Under the pieces are notes generated by a model. That model saw only the letters and a program-made list of their open reading frames with translations. It made no database searches and was not told where the DNA came from. Below are positions 22,682 through 30,910 of a stretch of 33,071 bases of DNA, one piece after another. Each line of letters begins with the position of its first letter. Within the stretch, counting starts at the first letter, position 1. The translations under genes were made by a program, and so were the position numbers. The stretch is from Gammaproteobacteria bacterium (GTDB lineage: Bacteria > Pseudomonadota > Gammaproteobacteria > Pseudomonadales > Cellvibrionaceae), in contig JANYIO010000123.1 of NCBI GenBank assembly GCA_025362015.1, positions 1 to 33,071 on the forward strand. The letters run 5' to 3'.

Positions 22682-24485
22682 CATCCTCTCCTTTTTCTGA
22701 AGAGCCTTCTTGCTTTTTTTCTGAAGAGCCTTTCGGCTTCTTTTCCAAAGAGTCTTTCGGCTTCGCTTCCCTCGGAATGGTATGAATCGCTCCAAAATTG
22801 AGCGATTCGCTGTAGTGAAAGGTGACTACTCGTCCTAACCAAGGTGCCCAGCCGGGGTTTACGTCCAGGCCGGCAAGGCGGATATCCAGACGCACGGCAT
22901 TGAGCGAATAAAATACGTCAATGTGGCTCGCGTCGGCGGTTACTTGCGCCCAGCAGGTCAACAGACTTTTATCTTGCCAAAACCTTTTCCCCGCCAGACG
23001 TTGTTCAAGTTGTGCAAATAGGTTTTGAGCTTGAGGCGATGGGGGTGTTTCAAGCAGCTCGGCAGGATTATTGCAGCCGATAATCTGGGCGATAAATCGC
23101 AACAGCGGTTGATCAAGTTCAATGCCCTCACGTTCAGCTAACAGGCGCGCGCAATCCAATAGCCATAACCAGCCGCTGGCTAGAGTCGGTGATAGCGTGT
23201 CCAGTGATTGTGTGGCCAAAAGCCCGGTGGTTAATAGCGGTCGCAAGGCATTAATGAGGTAGAAAAAGCCACCTGACTGAGTAATGAAGTTCGGATTTAC
23301 TATCCTGCTAATAGGTGGAATTTTTGGGTTATCTTCGTCAATTGTGTCGCTATGTTGCTGAAGAAGAGTCGCTACATTTTGGCTGACATTAGTGGGCAGC
23401 AAAAAAGGTGCATCTGGTGGCGCAACAGGATTATTTTCGCGCAGACTAACAACACCCATATCAAGCTGTGCGTGGCTGGCCTTGCTGTTGGTTTTAGCTT
23501 CAGGATTCCGAACTGCTGAATCAACCAATACGGGTGCCTGCTGCGGTGTAGGAGTTGCTAACTGTGACGGTGCAGCTTCGTCAGCGGTTGCCGTTGTGGG
23601 TAAATCAAATGGCTTATATGCAAGTCGCGCCTGCAGATTTAGGTCGCGCTCAAGGCCAGATTTTGGCTGCAAATGTTGGATAAAAGCAGTCACTACTGCT
23701 TTTGGGCTGCGCATCACCAGTAAGGGGCAGTGACTAATACCACTGATCAATGCTGCGAGTTGCCAGCGTTGATCGCCTTCTGGCAGGGGCTCTAGTACCG
23801 GTAACCAACGGGCAAACAGTGCAGTTTGCTGCTGAAATTGGCGGGTAGCGGCGTGCTGCAATTGTTGTTCGACAGGCGAATTAATATCCAGGATATGCGC
23901 GCTATTCGCATTGTTTGCAATGGTACTGACGGCAATTCCATAATGCTGCGCCAGTTGTTTGACGATGGTGGCCGCGGTGGAGGAAGAAAGCATTCGCCAC
24001 ACCAAACGCAATTGCCCAATGGCCGCTAAGTGTTCGACAACGGCAGGTAATACGGCAAGGTTTTCACACAGCAATTGTGCGATCGCCTGCTCACGGCTTG
24101 CGGGCAGTAAATAGCTCCAGCGCTGCCAATACCATTTGCCGGCAGCTTGCCCAAGGCCGAGATCGCGCAGCAAAAAAACCAACAATTCTGGCAGTGACGC
24201 AAAGCGCACAGCTGCGGCATTGTTGTTGGCATTGCTGCCAGCCACCGCGTGCGTTAGCAAACTATCAAGTTGTTCCGCACTTTGTTGCCGCAAGGATTGT
24301 GGTTTTCCGCTTACCCGTAACTCACGCACCATCACCCACGCATTCTGCGCACTTGCAGGCAATTGCAGCGGCCAACTGGCTTGCTCCAGTTCTCGCGCCA
24401 AGGTCAGTGCTGTGCGTTTATCGCCCCGCACTCGCAGCCGTGCTATCGCAATATCTTGAGCACCTTGATGTTGTAGGCTTGTCAC
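22671..24485 (-). CDS. CIS-locus-associated protein of unknown function
   Basis: This 604-residue protein starts with GTG preceded by a good GAGGAG site and sits between a baseplate-type gene and the ATPase. About 45-135 has VMVRELRVSGKPQ, then VRFASLPELLVFLLRDLGLGQAAGKWYWQRW. The middle (300-370) is Pro/Ala/Thr-rich and probably disordered. About 400-470 begins QSGGFFYLINALRPLL. The C-terminal domain contains VFYSLNAVRLDIRLAGLDVN, then PGWAPWLGRVVTFHY, a pattern I associate with hypothetical proteins of eCIS loci in actinobacteria and myxobacteria. A repetitive Lys/Glu tail ends it. Function is unknown; tight linkage to the ATPase suggests an assembly role. I saw no clear likeness to the CIS tape-measure family. 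Confidence 0.6.
   Translation of the reverse strand: MTSLQHQGAQDIAIARLRVRGDKRTALTLARELEQASWPLQLPASAQNAWVMVRELRVSGKPQSLRQQSAEQLDSLLTHAVAGSNANNNAAAVRFASLPELLVFLLRDLGLGQAAGKWYWQRWSYLLPASREQAIAQLLCENLAVLPAVVEHLAAIGQLRLVWRMLSSSTAATIVKQLAQHYGIAVSTIANNANSAHILDINSPVEQQLQHAATRQFQQQTALFARWLPVLEPLPEGDQRWQLAALISGISHCPLLVMRSPKAVVTAFIQHLQPKSGLERDLNLQARLAYKPFDLPTTATADEAAPSQLATPTPQQAPVLVDSAVRNPEAKTNSKASHAQLDMGVVSLRENNPVAPPDAPFLLPTNVSQNVATLLQQHSDTIDEDNPKIPPISRIVNPNFITQSGGFFYLINALRPLLTTGLLATQSLDTLSPTLASGWLWLLDCARLLAEREGIELDQPLLRFIAQIIGCNNPAELLETPPSPQAQNLFAQLEQRLAGKRFWQDKSLLTCWAQVTADASHIDVFYSLNAVRLDIRLAGLDVNPGWAPWLGRVVTFHYSESLNFGAIHTIPREAKPKDSLEKKPKGSSEKKQEGSSEKGEDDAQ
22692..22763 (-). repeat. Three 24-bp repeats encoding Lys/Ser/Glu octapeptides
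   Basis: The 3' end of the 604-residue gene encodes KPKDSLEK, KPKGSSEK and KQEGSSEK in tandem, a charged, probably flexible tail just before the ATPase start. The units differ by a few bases. Confidence 0.75.
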
Positions 24486-24497
24486 CTTAGCTCCTCT

Positions 24498-27400
24498 TTA
24501 ACGCATCAGCAGAGTTGTGGCTTTACTGGCCACCACTCTGAATTGCGTGGTTACCAAGGCATCTTTTTGGGTGACCTGGGTAATTTTGGCGAGCGTGCCT
24601 TTGTCATCGTGATCGTCCACGTTAAGCAGCGCTATCACCCGTTGCTGCGTATCCAATAACTGTAAAACAGTACCTACTTTCGGCGGCCGATTAAGCTGAA
24701 CGCGCAAGGGCTCGCCCAAAGTTAAACGCCGTGGTGGCACCTGCACAGCACCGTGAATAATTTCGGCTGGGTCACCGAGTGACGCGTGAATCAAGGCCGC
24801 GCGAATCATATTGCGCATAGCGCTACGCGCTACGGCCGAAGCATCGCCATCCAATTGCCGGAACCACCAGGCAATAAGTTCCGAAAGTGTGCGGGTGGAG
24901 TTGAAATCTTCACGCTCAGCGCGTTCCAGTCCTGGCCAAAGCTCAACACGCTCCACGCTTAGGCGGTCATCCTCCGCCAACTGCGCCCATTGCAAACGAA
25001 TCGAAGGTGCCAAGTCATTCAGTTTTTCCAACATACAGACGAGGGCTTGCTCTAAACGGTTGTGCAAGGTTTGGGCATTTTTTTGTAAAACGCCGCGCGT
25101 GCCGCCCAGTAAATCGGCCAGTGAAAGCACTTTTACTGCCAGATCCTGGCGGTTTTTGCTGGAGGCAATAGCAACCGGCAGAACGGCTTGCGCCATGAAA
25201 TTCAGGGTTGCCTGGGTTTGGATACGGATGCCAAACAAGCTCACATTCACTTGTGATTTGGTGGCATTTTGCGTAGTAGCCGCAGCTTGTTTAGTGGTTT
25301 TGCTGTACAGGCGTGTTTGACGCAGATTGCCGATATAGTCGAGCTTGTCTGCGGTGGGAATCTGGATTTTAAATTCGCGCAGTGCCGCCCAATCGTTCAT
25401 GGGGATTTCCAGCACTGTATCAAAAAAATCATCCATATCGTCGGGCAAATCGGGTTCTTCGTCAGTATCGCAACCCGGCACTATATCGCTCGATTTGCCA
25501 TAGCGCAGCAGTAGTGGATCGGCCAGTGGTAAACCGATTGGCGTTTGGCATACACGTAAAAAATATAACCCTTTTACACCGGTCGTGAGTACGCGAGTTC
25601 GCTCCTGATCGAGTTTAAAAACATCCAGCCAATCATCATCCAGCAAGCGTTGCACTACGCCATAATCACCTAAATATTCAATCCGGCGTTTATCGATTCC
25701 AGCAAGCTGTTCAGTGCCAGCGCGGATCAATGCAACGAGTTTTTCAATTTCAGTTTCTTTGCGAATACGCGCGCGTAATTTGAGAGAAAGCTCCGCTTCA
25801 AGGCGCACATAGCGCGCTTCCATATAAGCAATTTGGTGAACCAATATTTTGCCGAGAATAAACAAAGCTTCATAAAGTTTTGGAGCAATTTCTTCACTAG
25901 CCGCGACTGCTGTATCTTGAATGGCTTGATAAGTTTGCGGTGTGCCGTATTTTTTTAATTCGTTTTTAATAGTGGCCGCGTCAGATTTATCAAACAGGCC
26001 ATTAATTGTCGTCATTAAATTGTTAAAACCATTAATGGCTTTTTTGTATTCCTGAGTTTCCGGACGAATATGTTCGAGCACACCAAATTGAAATTCTTTG
26101 GCGGTAAAAGAAGGTTTGGTTAATGCTTGTTTAGGAATTTGCGTAATTTTATCTAAACGTAAATTGTCCATATTAAATTGCATCGCTGAAAATACATTCG
26201 GCGATTGATGCAATGCAGAGCTAATGGTGAAACTTTTACTCGCATTGCTAGTGATGGAATTGCCAATATTAGAAGTGATAACGCCAAGTGCGACTTCATT
26301 AAATAATGGCATTGCCACCAAAGGTGCTGTGGCTTTTTCTGCAGCCTCAGCAATAGCAGGAGCCGCCGTAGGAAGTTTAATACTGCTTGCTTTCAAGGTG
26401 GTAAATGGCAGCCAACGTGCAACTTGCAAACCAGAACCATCGCCCGCAACACCGCCTGCCAACGCGGATAAGGACACAGTTTGACTATCCAATTGTTGAC
26501 GTTGCAAGAGTAGGAAATCGCGCGTTTTTTCCACGCGGGATTGCAGCGCCCGGATTTGGTGATCAATCCGCTCCAGATCAACCCGCGCAACAGCGTATTG
26601 AACAACAACGCCATCTTCATTCAAAGGAATAACCGGTTTAGGCAATACGGGGTTAGTACCTTGTCCCCACTGTTGGTAAAACGTTGGAAATGGCGGCGCG
26701 CCCAAACTGTAAGGGTAGAGTGGATTATTGAGTGAATCCACGCCGATTTCGGTGCGCGATTCGGTGATCACTTGTGTAAAAAAATTCTGTGGTAATTGTG
26801 GCGAATCTACCGGCGTAGGTAAGCCCAATGATTTGAGTGTTACGCCATCCAGCAGCGTTTCCGGACGCAAATTATAAAGATAATTAAACTGGCGTTTCCA
26901 GGTCGCCCACATATCGTAAGCGCGTGCGAAAAAGCGGAATAAATCGCTAATCAGCTGAGCATCAGTTTGCGGTATATCCAGTAAATCCGGTTTGTAATCC
27001 GGCTCATTGACGGCCAGTAATAAACGCAGGCGATCGCCCACGGCTTGGCGTAAATCCACGACGCGCCGAGGTAAATTATGCTCAAGAAGTGCAGTTACGG
27101 CCTCTTCGGGCACTGGCACCATATCCACTGCGACATAGTATGGTAACCAGGCAATGCTCGGTGCCACCGTGTGTGACGCGATGTTTTTTATCAGCTCAAT
27201 CGGCAACTCCCCCGCGGCGGGTAAAAAATCTAAATGCAAATTGGCCGCAAGGTAATCACTAATGCTGAGCGTTGTTTGATTTGCCGCGGCTAAACGCAAG
27301 CGGCGAAAAGCTTCGCGAGTTTGGTTTAGCAGTACCTGGTAACCGCTATGTTCGATGGCTTCGTAGCGACCAACACCCGCAGAAAACCAGTTAACAGAAT

Positions 27401-28046
27401 AAATGGGGGGATTACCGGTATTCGTTTCTTTGTTCTGAATGGCCAATAACCCGAGTGGAACGGAATTACTCCAGGATTGTAAAAACTCCAACTCAACATG
27501 GTTGGCCGCAACCCAGTTTTCTACTAGTTCGCGATTGGCGGTGGTCGCGTTGGCACTCATCGCCAGGCGTTTAAGGCTCAAACTGCCCACTACCAACAAG
27601 CGCGCATCACGGGTGGGATCAAACTCGGTGCGCTGTTCCGGTTGAATACTTTGGTCGGCATCCACATAGCGACTGGAGCGCATTAATGTCAGGTAAAAAA
27701 TGCCCTCCGCACTCTCTGCATGGGTTTGTTGCAGGTAGTCTTCGATCAGTGTCATCCAGGTTTCGCGCAAGGGATAATAGAGGCCAAGGGTTTGACCATT
27801 ACCTGCTACTGCAAGCCCGGGATTAACTGTAAACCCTTCACCGACACTACCTAAATCGGTACTGCGAACGTCCAACCCCTGCACAATACCGGGCTGGAAT
27901 CCGGCCAATAAGGTTGCCATGCGGCGGTCGGTATAGGCTTGCTGGCGGTCAAACTCTTCTTCGCCCATATGGCGACCAGCAAACAAATTAAGCCGTTCCA
28001 AATCGCTATGACTGGGGATGACGGGTGTTAGCAAAATTCCACTCAT
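24498..28046 (-). CDS. Large CIS baseplate/fibre-associated protein, paralogue 3
   Basis: This 1182-residue protein has no signal peptide. Its N-terminal 100 residues (LNLFAGRHMGEEEFDRQQAY, PGIVQGLDV, FTVNPGLAVAGNGQTL) match the same region of the next two upstream genes. About 480-515 and 720-775 are coiled coils (RIDHQIRALQSRVEKTRDFLL; RLEAELSLKLRARIRKETEIEKL). Between them lies a Ser/Asn/Thr-rich, AT-rich part. The C-terminal 100 residues look beta-rich (LRVQLNRPPKVGTVLQLLD). The start is supported by AGG 9 bases upstream. The size and mixed globular/coiled layout fit a fibre or baseplate wedge element. No known domain was recognised, so the role is inferred from the locus. Confidence 0.6.
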   Translation of the reverse strand: MSGILLTPVIPSHSDLERLNLFAGRHMGEEEFDRQQAYTDRRMATLLAGFQPGIVQGLDVRSTDLGSVGEGFTVNPGLAVAGNGQTLGLYYPLRETWMTLIEDYLQQTHAESAEGIFYLTLMRSSRYVDADQSIQPEQRTEFDPTRDARLLVVGSLSLKRLAMSANATTANRELVENWVAANHVELEFLQSWSNSVPLGLLAIQNKETNTGNPPIYSVNWFSAGVGRYEAIEHSGYQVLLNQTREAFRRLRLAAANQTTLSISDYLAANLHLDFLPAAGELPIELIKNIASHTVAPSIAWLPYYVAVDMVPVPEEAVTALLEHNLPRRVVDLRQAVGDRLRLLLAVNEPDYKPDLLDIPQTDAQLISDLFRFFARAYDMWATWKRQFNYLYNLRPETLLDGVTLKSLGLPTPVDSPQLPQNFFTQVITESRTEIGVDSLNNPLYPYSLGAPPFPTFYQQWGQGTNPVLPKPVIPLNEDGVVVQYAVARVDLERIDHQIRALQSRVEKTRDFLLLQRQQLDSQTVSLSALAGGVAGDGSGLQVARWLPFTTLKASSIKLPTAAPAIAEAAEKATAPLVAMPLFNEVALGVITSNIGNSITSNASKSFTISSALHQSPNVFSAMQFNMDNLRLDKITQIPKQALTKPSFTAKEFQFGVLEHIRPETQEYKKAINGFNNLMTTINGLFDKSDAATIKNELKKYGTPQTYQAIQDTAVAASEEIAPKLYEALFILGKILVHQIAYMEARYVRLEAELSLKLRARIRKETEIEKLVALIRAGTEQLAGIDKRRIEYLGDYGVVQRLLDDDWLDVFKLDQERTRVLTTGVKGLYFLRVCQTPIGLPLADPLLLRYGKSSDIVPGCDTDEEPDLPDDMDDFFDTVLEIPMNDWAALREFKIQIPTADKLDYIGNLRQTRLYSKTTKQAAATTQNATKSQVNVSLFGIRIQTQATLNFMAQAVLPVAIASSKNRQDLAVKVLSLADLLGGTRGVLQKNAQTLHNRLEQALVCMLEKLNDLAPSIRLQWAQLAEDDRLSVERVELWPGLERAEREDFNSTRTLSELIAWWFRQLDGDASAVARSAMRNMIRAALIHASLGDPAEIIHGAVQVPPRRLTLGEPLRVQLNRPPKVGTVLQLLDTQQRVIALLNVDDHDDKGTLAKITQVTQKDALVTTQFRVVASKATTLLMR

Positions 28047-28076
28047 GATGCTTACCTGTTCGCAAAAATTTTATTC

Positions 28077-28158
28077 GTAGGTTGGGCTGAGTTTGCGAAG
28101 CCCAACATGACCTTGTTGCCACCTGAGACGAATTGTTGGGCTTTGCAGCCCAACCTAC
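28077..28158. repeat. 82-bp REP/MITE-like palindromic element
   Basis: Outer arms GTAGGTTGGGCT (28077-28088) and AGCCCAACCTAC (28147-28158) are inverted copies, and each half is itself a hairpin (GTTGGGCT with AGCCCAAC at 28081-28088/28099-28106 and 28135-28142/28147-28154). The GTAGGTTGGGCT...AGCCCAACA type is a widespread intergenic repeat in gammaproteobacteria, to my knowledge. It sits in the only sizeable gap of the operon and may affect transcript stability or distal expression. Confidence 0.75.
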
Positions 28159-28192
28159 ATTGGGAATCCGCAAGCATTAGGAATCCGCAAGC
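28159..28192. repeat. 17-bp tandem duplication at the 3' end of a CIS gene
   Basis: 28159-28175 and 28176-28192 are identical apart from one base (ATTGGG versus ATTAGG). The second copy contains the stop codon and last codons of the 570-residue gene; the first abuts the palindromic element. Confidence 0.8.
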
Positions 28193-29886
28193 TTCGCCCA
28201 AGCGTCAAGTAGCGTGTTATCAAACCCAAAATCACTACCCACTTTGTTGACTAATTTACCGGTATTCAGATCTGCAAATTCGGGGTTCTGAAGTTGATCA
28301 ACAAACTTTGCCAGGGCATTTTCTTTTGCCGCTAATGCGAGCAAGGTTGGCCAGACGACTTTGTCGTAGCTGCGTTCAATGCGTATCAGTGCATTAGCAA
28401 CTAACTGGGTGGCTAGTGCATCGTCGCCAAATTTTTGGACGATGGTTTTGATGGCATCTACCGCATCATTGTCCTCACTGGGACGCAATTGCGTGAGCTG
28501 CTTGAGATTAATGCGATTGAGAAAGGCACCGTCTTCGTTTTGTAGTAAACCGCCGTCCGCAGGGGTTGGAATCTCAATGGCCGGTGGTGGCGGGGGCAAA
28601 TGGACACCTTGTGCCAGAACTATGCTACTTAAGCGGGTTTCAGCGGCGCGTAAGGGTCTGCGTATGTAGAACAAATCGTCACTACCAATACGATCCCAAA
28701 TACTTTGCCAGGTATTTTTATCCGTATCTAATTCATGCACGGGTGGTTGCGGGTAAAGCCGCAAGCGCAGTAAATCCTGCGCCGGTAAAAGTCTGGTTTG
28801 TGTATCCAGAGGGCGCTCCAGCCGCTGTGCAAACTGTCCGTAAAGTGCATTAGACAAAGGTGCTAATACGATGATGTCGATGGGCTCACCCGAGCTCAAA
28901 TCAATTGGCGGTAGCGCCATAGATTCTGCGCGTAATAATTCAATGTCAGAAACGCGCACAGGTGCGGTCCAGATATTGAAGTTTTTAGGGAAATAACCCT
29001 GACGCCCGGTCACGGGGTTGATCGCATCTTTAGGCAGCGAGCCTACTGGCGGCAATAAGCGGAAATAATCGGCAGCAGCAAAGTCACCATTCAGCGAACT
29101 GTGCATGCGTTCAGCCAGTAAATCGGCCAATACATTTTCATAACGACGCGCTAAATCTTGCTGTAAATCCCCCGCTTTGTTGTAGGCCCGCAAAGGTTGG
29201 CGCAAGAGCTCTGCATCCAGCCATAAAGGTTTGCCATTAGTCACTGCAAGCACTCCGAGCGCCACGCCATCTTCCGGCACGAATCCGCCTGCGGTGTTAT
29301 CCCCCAACCATTCGCGCAACAAATTAGCGCGTAGGCTAATGGAATTTTGCTGGCCAAATGCTTGCGGTAAGCGCATTAGAGAAAGCTGCACGCCTTCACT
29401 GATAACGTCATATTGATAAGCGCGGTTTGCGCTTAAATCGGTGGGGAATGCTTCGGCAACATCGGTACCCACCTCTGCGTAACTCACCACTACTACGTAT
29501 AAGGCGCGGTCGAAACGGCGACTACTGCCATTGTTCAGCTCGAAAATAGTGGCGCGATCGCCGATATCAATATTGAGTTCGCGGGTAAGCTCGAGCACTC
29601 TGCCAGCGCGCGTTACGCCAATACCGGTTTTCACAGTAATAACGCCGTCGAGTGGGCTGAGGCTGATTTCCAAGCCGCGCAAGATGCCGTAACCCAGTGC
29701 TTGCCCCACTTCGCGCAAGCGGCCATCAAGATAAATTTGATCGCGGTTTAAATCTTCTGCTGTGAGCAGGCGGCTATCAAAATAATAAGAGCGGGTTAAA
29801 CGCGGGTCCACATCGGCCACACGTTCCAAGCCATCTTTGGTGTTTACTTGTGTGCCTATGGGCATAAAACTTAGTTCAGTTGCCAT
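28177..29886 (-). CDS. CIS baseplate/fibre-associated protein, paralogue 2
   Basis: This 569-residue protein uses the second of two adjacent ATGs, 6 bases after AGGAG. Residues 25-115 hold the domain shared with its neighbours: SYYFDSRLLTAEDLNRDQIY, LGYGILRGLEI, ITVKTGIGVTRAGRVLELT. The rest contains FRLLPPVGSLPKDAINP (about 275-290), PVRVSDIELLRAESM and a Pro-rich piece (PPPPPAIEIP, about 428-437), ending in a helical tail. The FRLLPPVG.LP phrase also occurs, as DFLPAAGELPIELI, in the 1182-residue paralogue, so the likeness goes beyond the N-terminus. No enzyme motif was seen. It is probably a structural component attached to the tail baseplate, judged by its position between the tail protein and the ATPase. 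Confidence 0.62.
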   Translation of the reverse strand: MATELSFMPIGTQVNTKDGLERVADVDPRLTRSYYFDSRLLTAEDLNRDQIYLDGRLREVGQALGYGILRGLEISLSPLDGVITVKTGIGVTRAGRVLELTRELNIDIGDRATIFELNNGSSRRFDRALYVVVVSYAEVGTDVAEAFPTDLSANRAYQYDVISEGVQLSLMRLPQAFGQQNSISLRANLLREWLGDNTAGGFVPEDGVALGVLAVTNGKPLWLDAELLRQPLRAYNKAGDLQQDLARRYENVLADLLAERMHSSLNGDFAAADYFRLLPPVGSLPKDAINPVTGRQGYFPKNFNIWTAPVRVSDIELLRAESMALPPIDLSSGEPIDIIVLAPLSNALYGQFAQRLERPLDTQTRLLPAQDLLRLRLYPQPPVHELDTDKNTWQSIWDRIGSDDLFYIRRPLRAAETRLSSIVLAQGVHLPPPPPAIEIPTPADGGLLQNEDGAFLNRINLKQLTQLRPSEDNDAVDAIKTIVQKFGDDALATQLVANALIRIERSYDKVVWPTLLALAAKENALAKFVDQLQNPEFADLNTGKLVNKVGSDFGFDNTLLDAWAKLADS

Positions 29887-29956
29887 CATGTTCTCCTGAT
29901 AACTCTAATAAATCTGATAACTTTTGATAAATAAATGGATAAATAAGGTGTGCGGC

Positions 29957-30883
29957 TTATGTTTTTGTAGACAGATAGCCCAGCTGGCTTGCTGTGGTCA
30001 AAAATGGTCTTACCAAATTATTTACGCTCACGAGATTAGGGTTAGTTACCTGCTGGTTTTCGTTGGCATCAAGGATGCTATTCAAATCGGCGACCTGGAT
30101 AGCAAGCCGCGCTAACAATATGCGCGAGCCTTGCTCCAATTGATCCGCTGCTAGTTGTGCGGTTAAGCCGGTATCCTCAAGTGCGTAAAGCAGGCGAGCA
30201 TGGAGCTGCAATTGCGCGCCAGCTGCAACATTGGCAGTGGCTACGTCATCTAGATAAGTCGTTTCAGTAGCCGTTAGCGCACTCGGAGTGGCGTCGGCCA
30301 CCGGGTCATGTGCAGCCCAGGGGGCATAGCGGGTTTCAGCTGAGGGTGGCAACTCCGGAATCAATTCCAGCAAAATACTGTCGGCCATACGGCTTGGTTC
30401 AACGGCATCGGTGCTTAGGTTTAATTTGCGCGCAAGGACCGGCTGCAAACCTACAGGTACTTCCTGATAGCGCACCGTAATTTTGAGCCAGAGCAAGTTG
30501 TTGACGTCGTCATATCCACCCTCCAGCTGAGTTGCGGTTTGCACTTTGAGCCAATCGCCAAGATCAATGGCATAGGCTTCATGGATAAAAACCTCGCGCC
30601 CTAAACCATCAATACCTACGCCCGGGCTAACCGTAAGTCGCGTAGTTATAGGAATATTATTAAGGGCAGTCGGCGGATCTATTGCGACCAGCATGCCAAC
30701 CAAGGTGCCGTGCCCTTGCAGCCAATATTGGTGACGGTTGAGCCTGCGGCGATGGTAAGCCTGCTCGTCACGTGTAGCCTCCAGCCCTAATAACATACCG
30801 GCTTCATAGGCCACCCGACGCAGCGGTTGCGCAAAATCGGCATCCTCTAGCAGAGTGTCTGTGTCTTCAGCAAAGTTGGTCAT
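29957..30883 (-). CDS. CIS baseplate/fibre-associated protein, paralogue 1
   Basis: This 308-residue protein starts at the ATG at 30883, which has GGAG 6 bases upstream; the earlier in-frame ATG at 30895 overlaps that site and has none of its own. Residues 25-115 contain the clearest form of the shared domain: YEAGMLLGLEATRDEQAYHR, LQGHGTLVGMLV, LTVSPGVGIDGLGREVFI. The same order (short helix with EQxYHRxRL, GxGTLxGL, then VxPGxxIDxxGREV) is typical of small proteins in phage-tail-like loci. The remaining part is helical and ends in a tail with no motif. The smallest of the three paralogues, it may represent the basic unit. A structural role is inferred from context. Confidence 0.65.
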   Translation of the reverse strand: MTNFAEDTDTLLEDADFAQPLRRVAYEAGMLLGLEATRDEQAYHRRRLNRHQYWLQGHGTLVGMLVAIDPPTALNNIPITTRLTVSPGVGIDGLGREVFIHEAYAIDLGDWLKVQTATQLEGGYDDVNNLLWLKITVRYQEVPVGLQPVLARKLNLSTDAVEPSRMADSILLELIPELPPSAETRYAPWAAHDPVADATPSALTATETTYLDDVATANVAAGAQLQLHARLLYALEDTGLTAQLAADQLEQGSRILLARLAIQVADLNSILDANENQQVTNPNLVSVNNLVRPFLTTASQLGYLSTKT

Positions 30884-30910
30884 GAATAGCTCCATTTACG
30901 CTTTATCAAA

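Noticed and set aside
22682-22795. Extended start of the ATPase gene giving a Lys/Arg-rich N-terminus
   Set aside because: The extra residues are the out-of-frame reading of the neighbour's 24-bp repeats, and a good AGGAG site sits directly before the ATGs at 22684/22681.
22671-24485. Tape-measure protein of the CIS
   Set aside because: At 604 residues with a Pro-rich linker and globular C-terminal domain, it lacks the long uniform helical character and I saw no tape-measure family motif.
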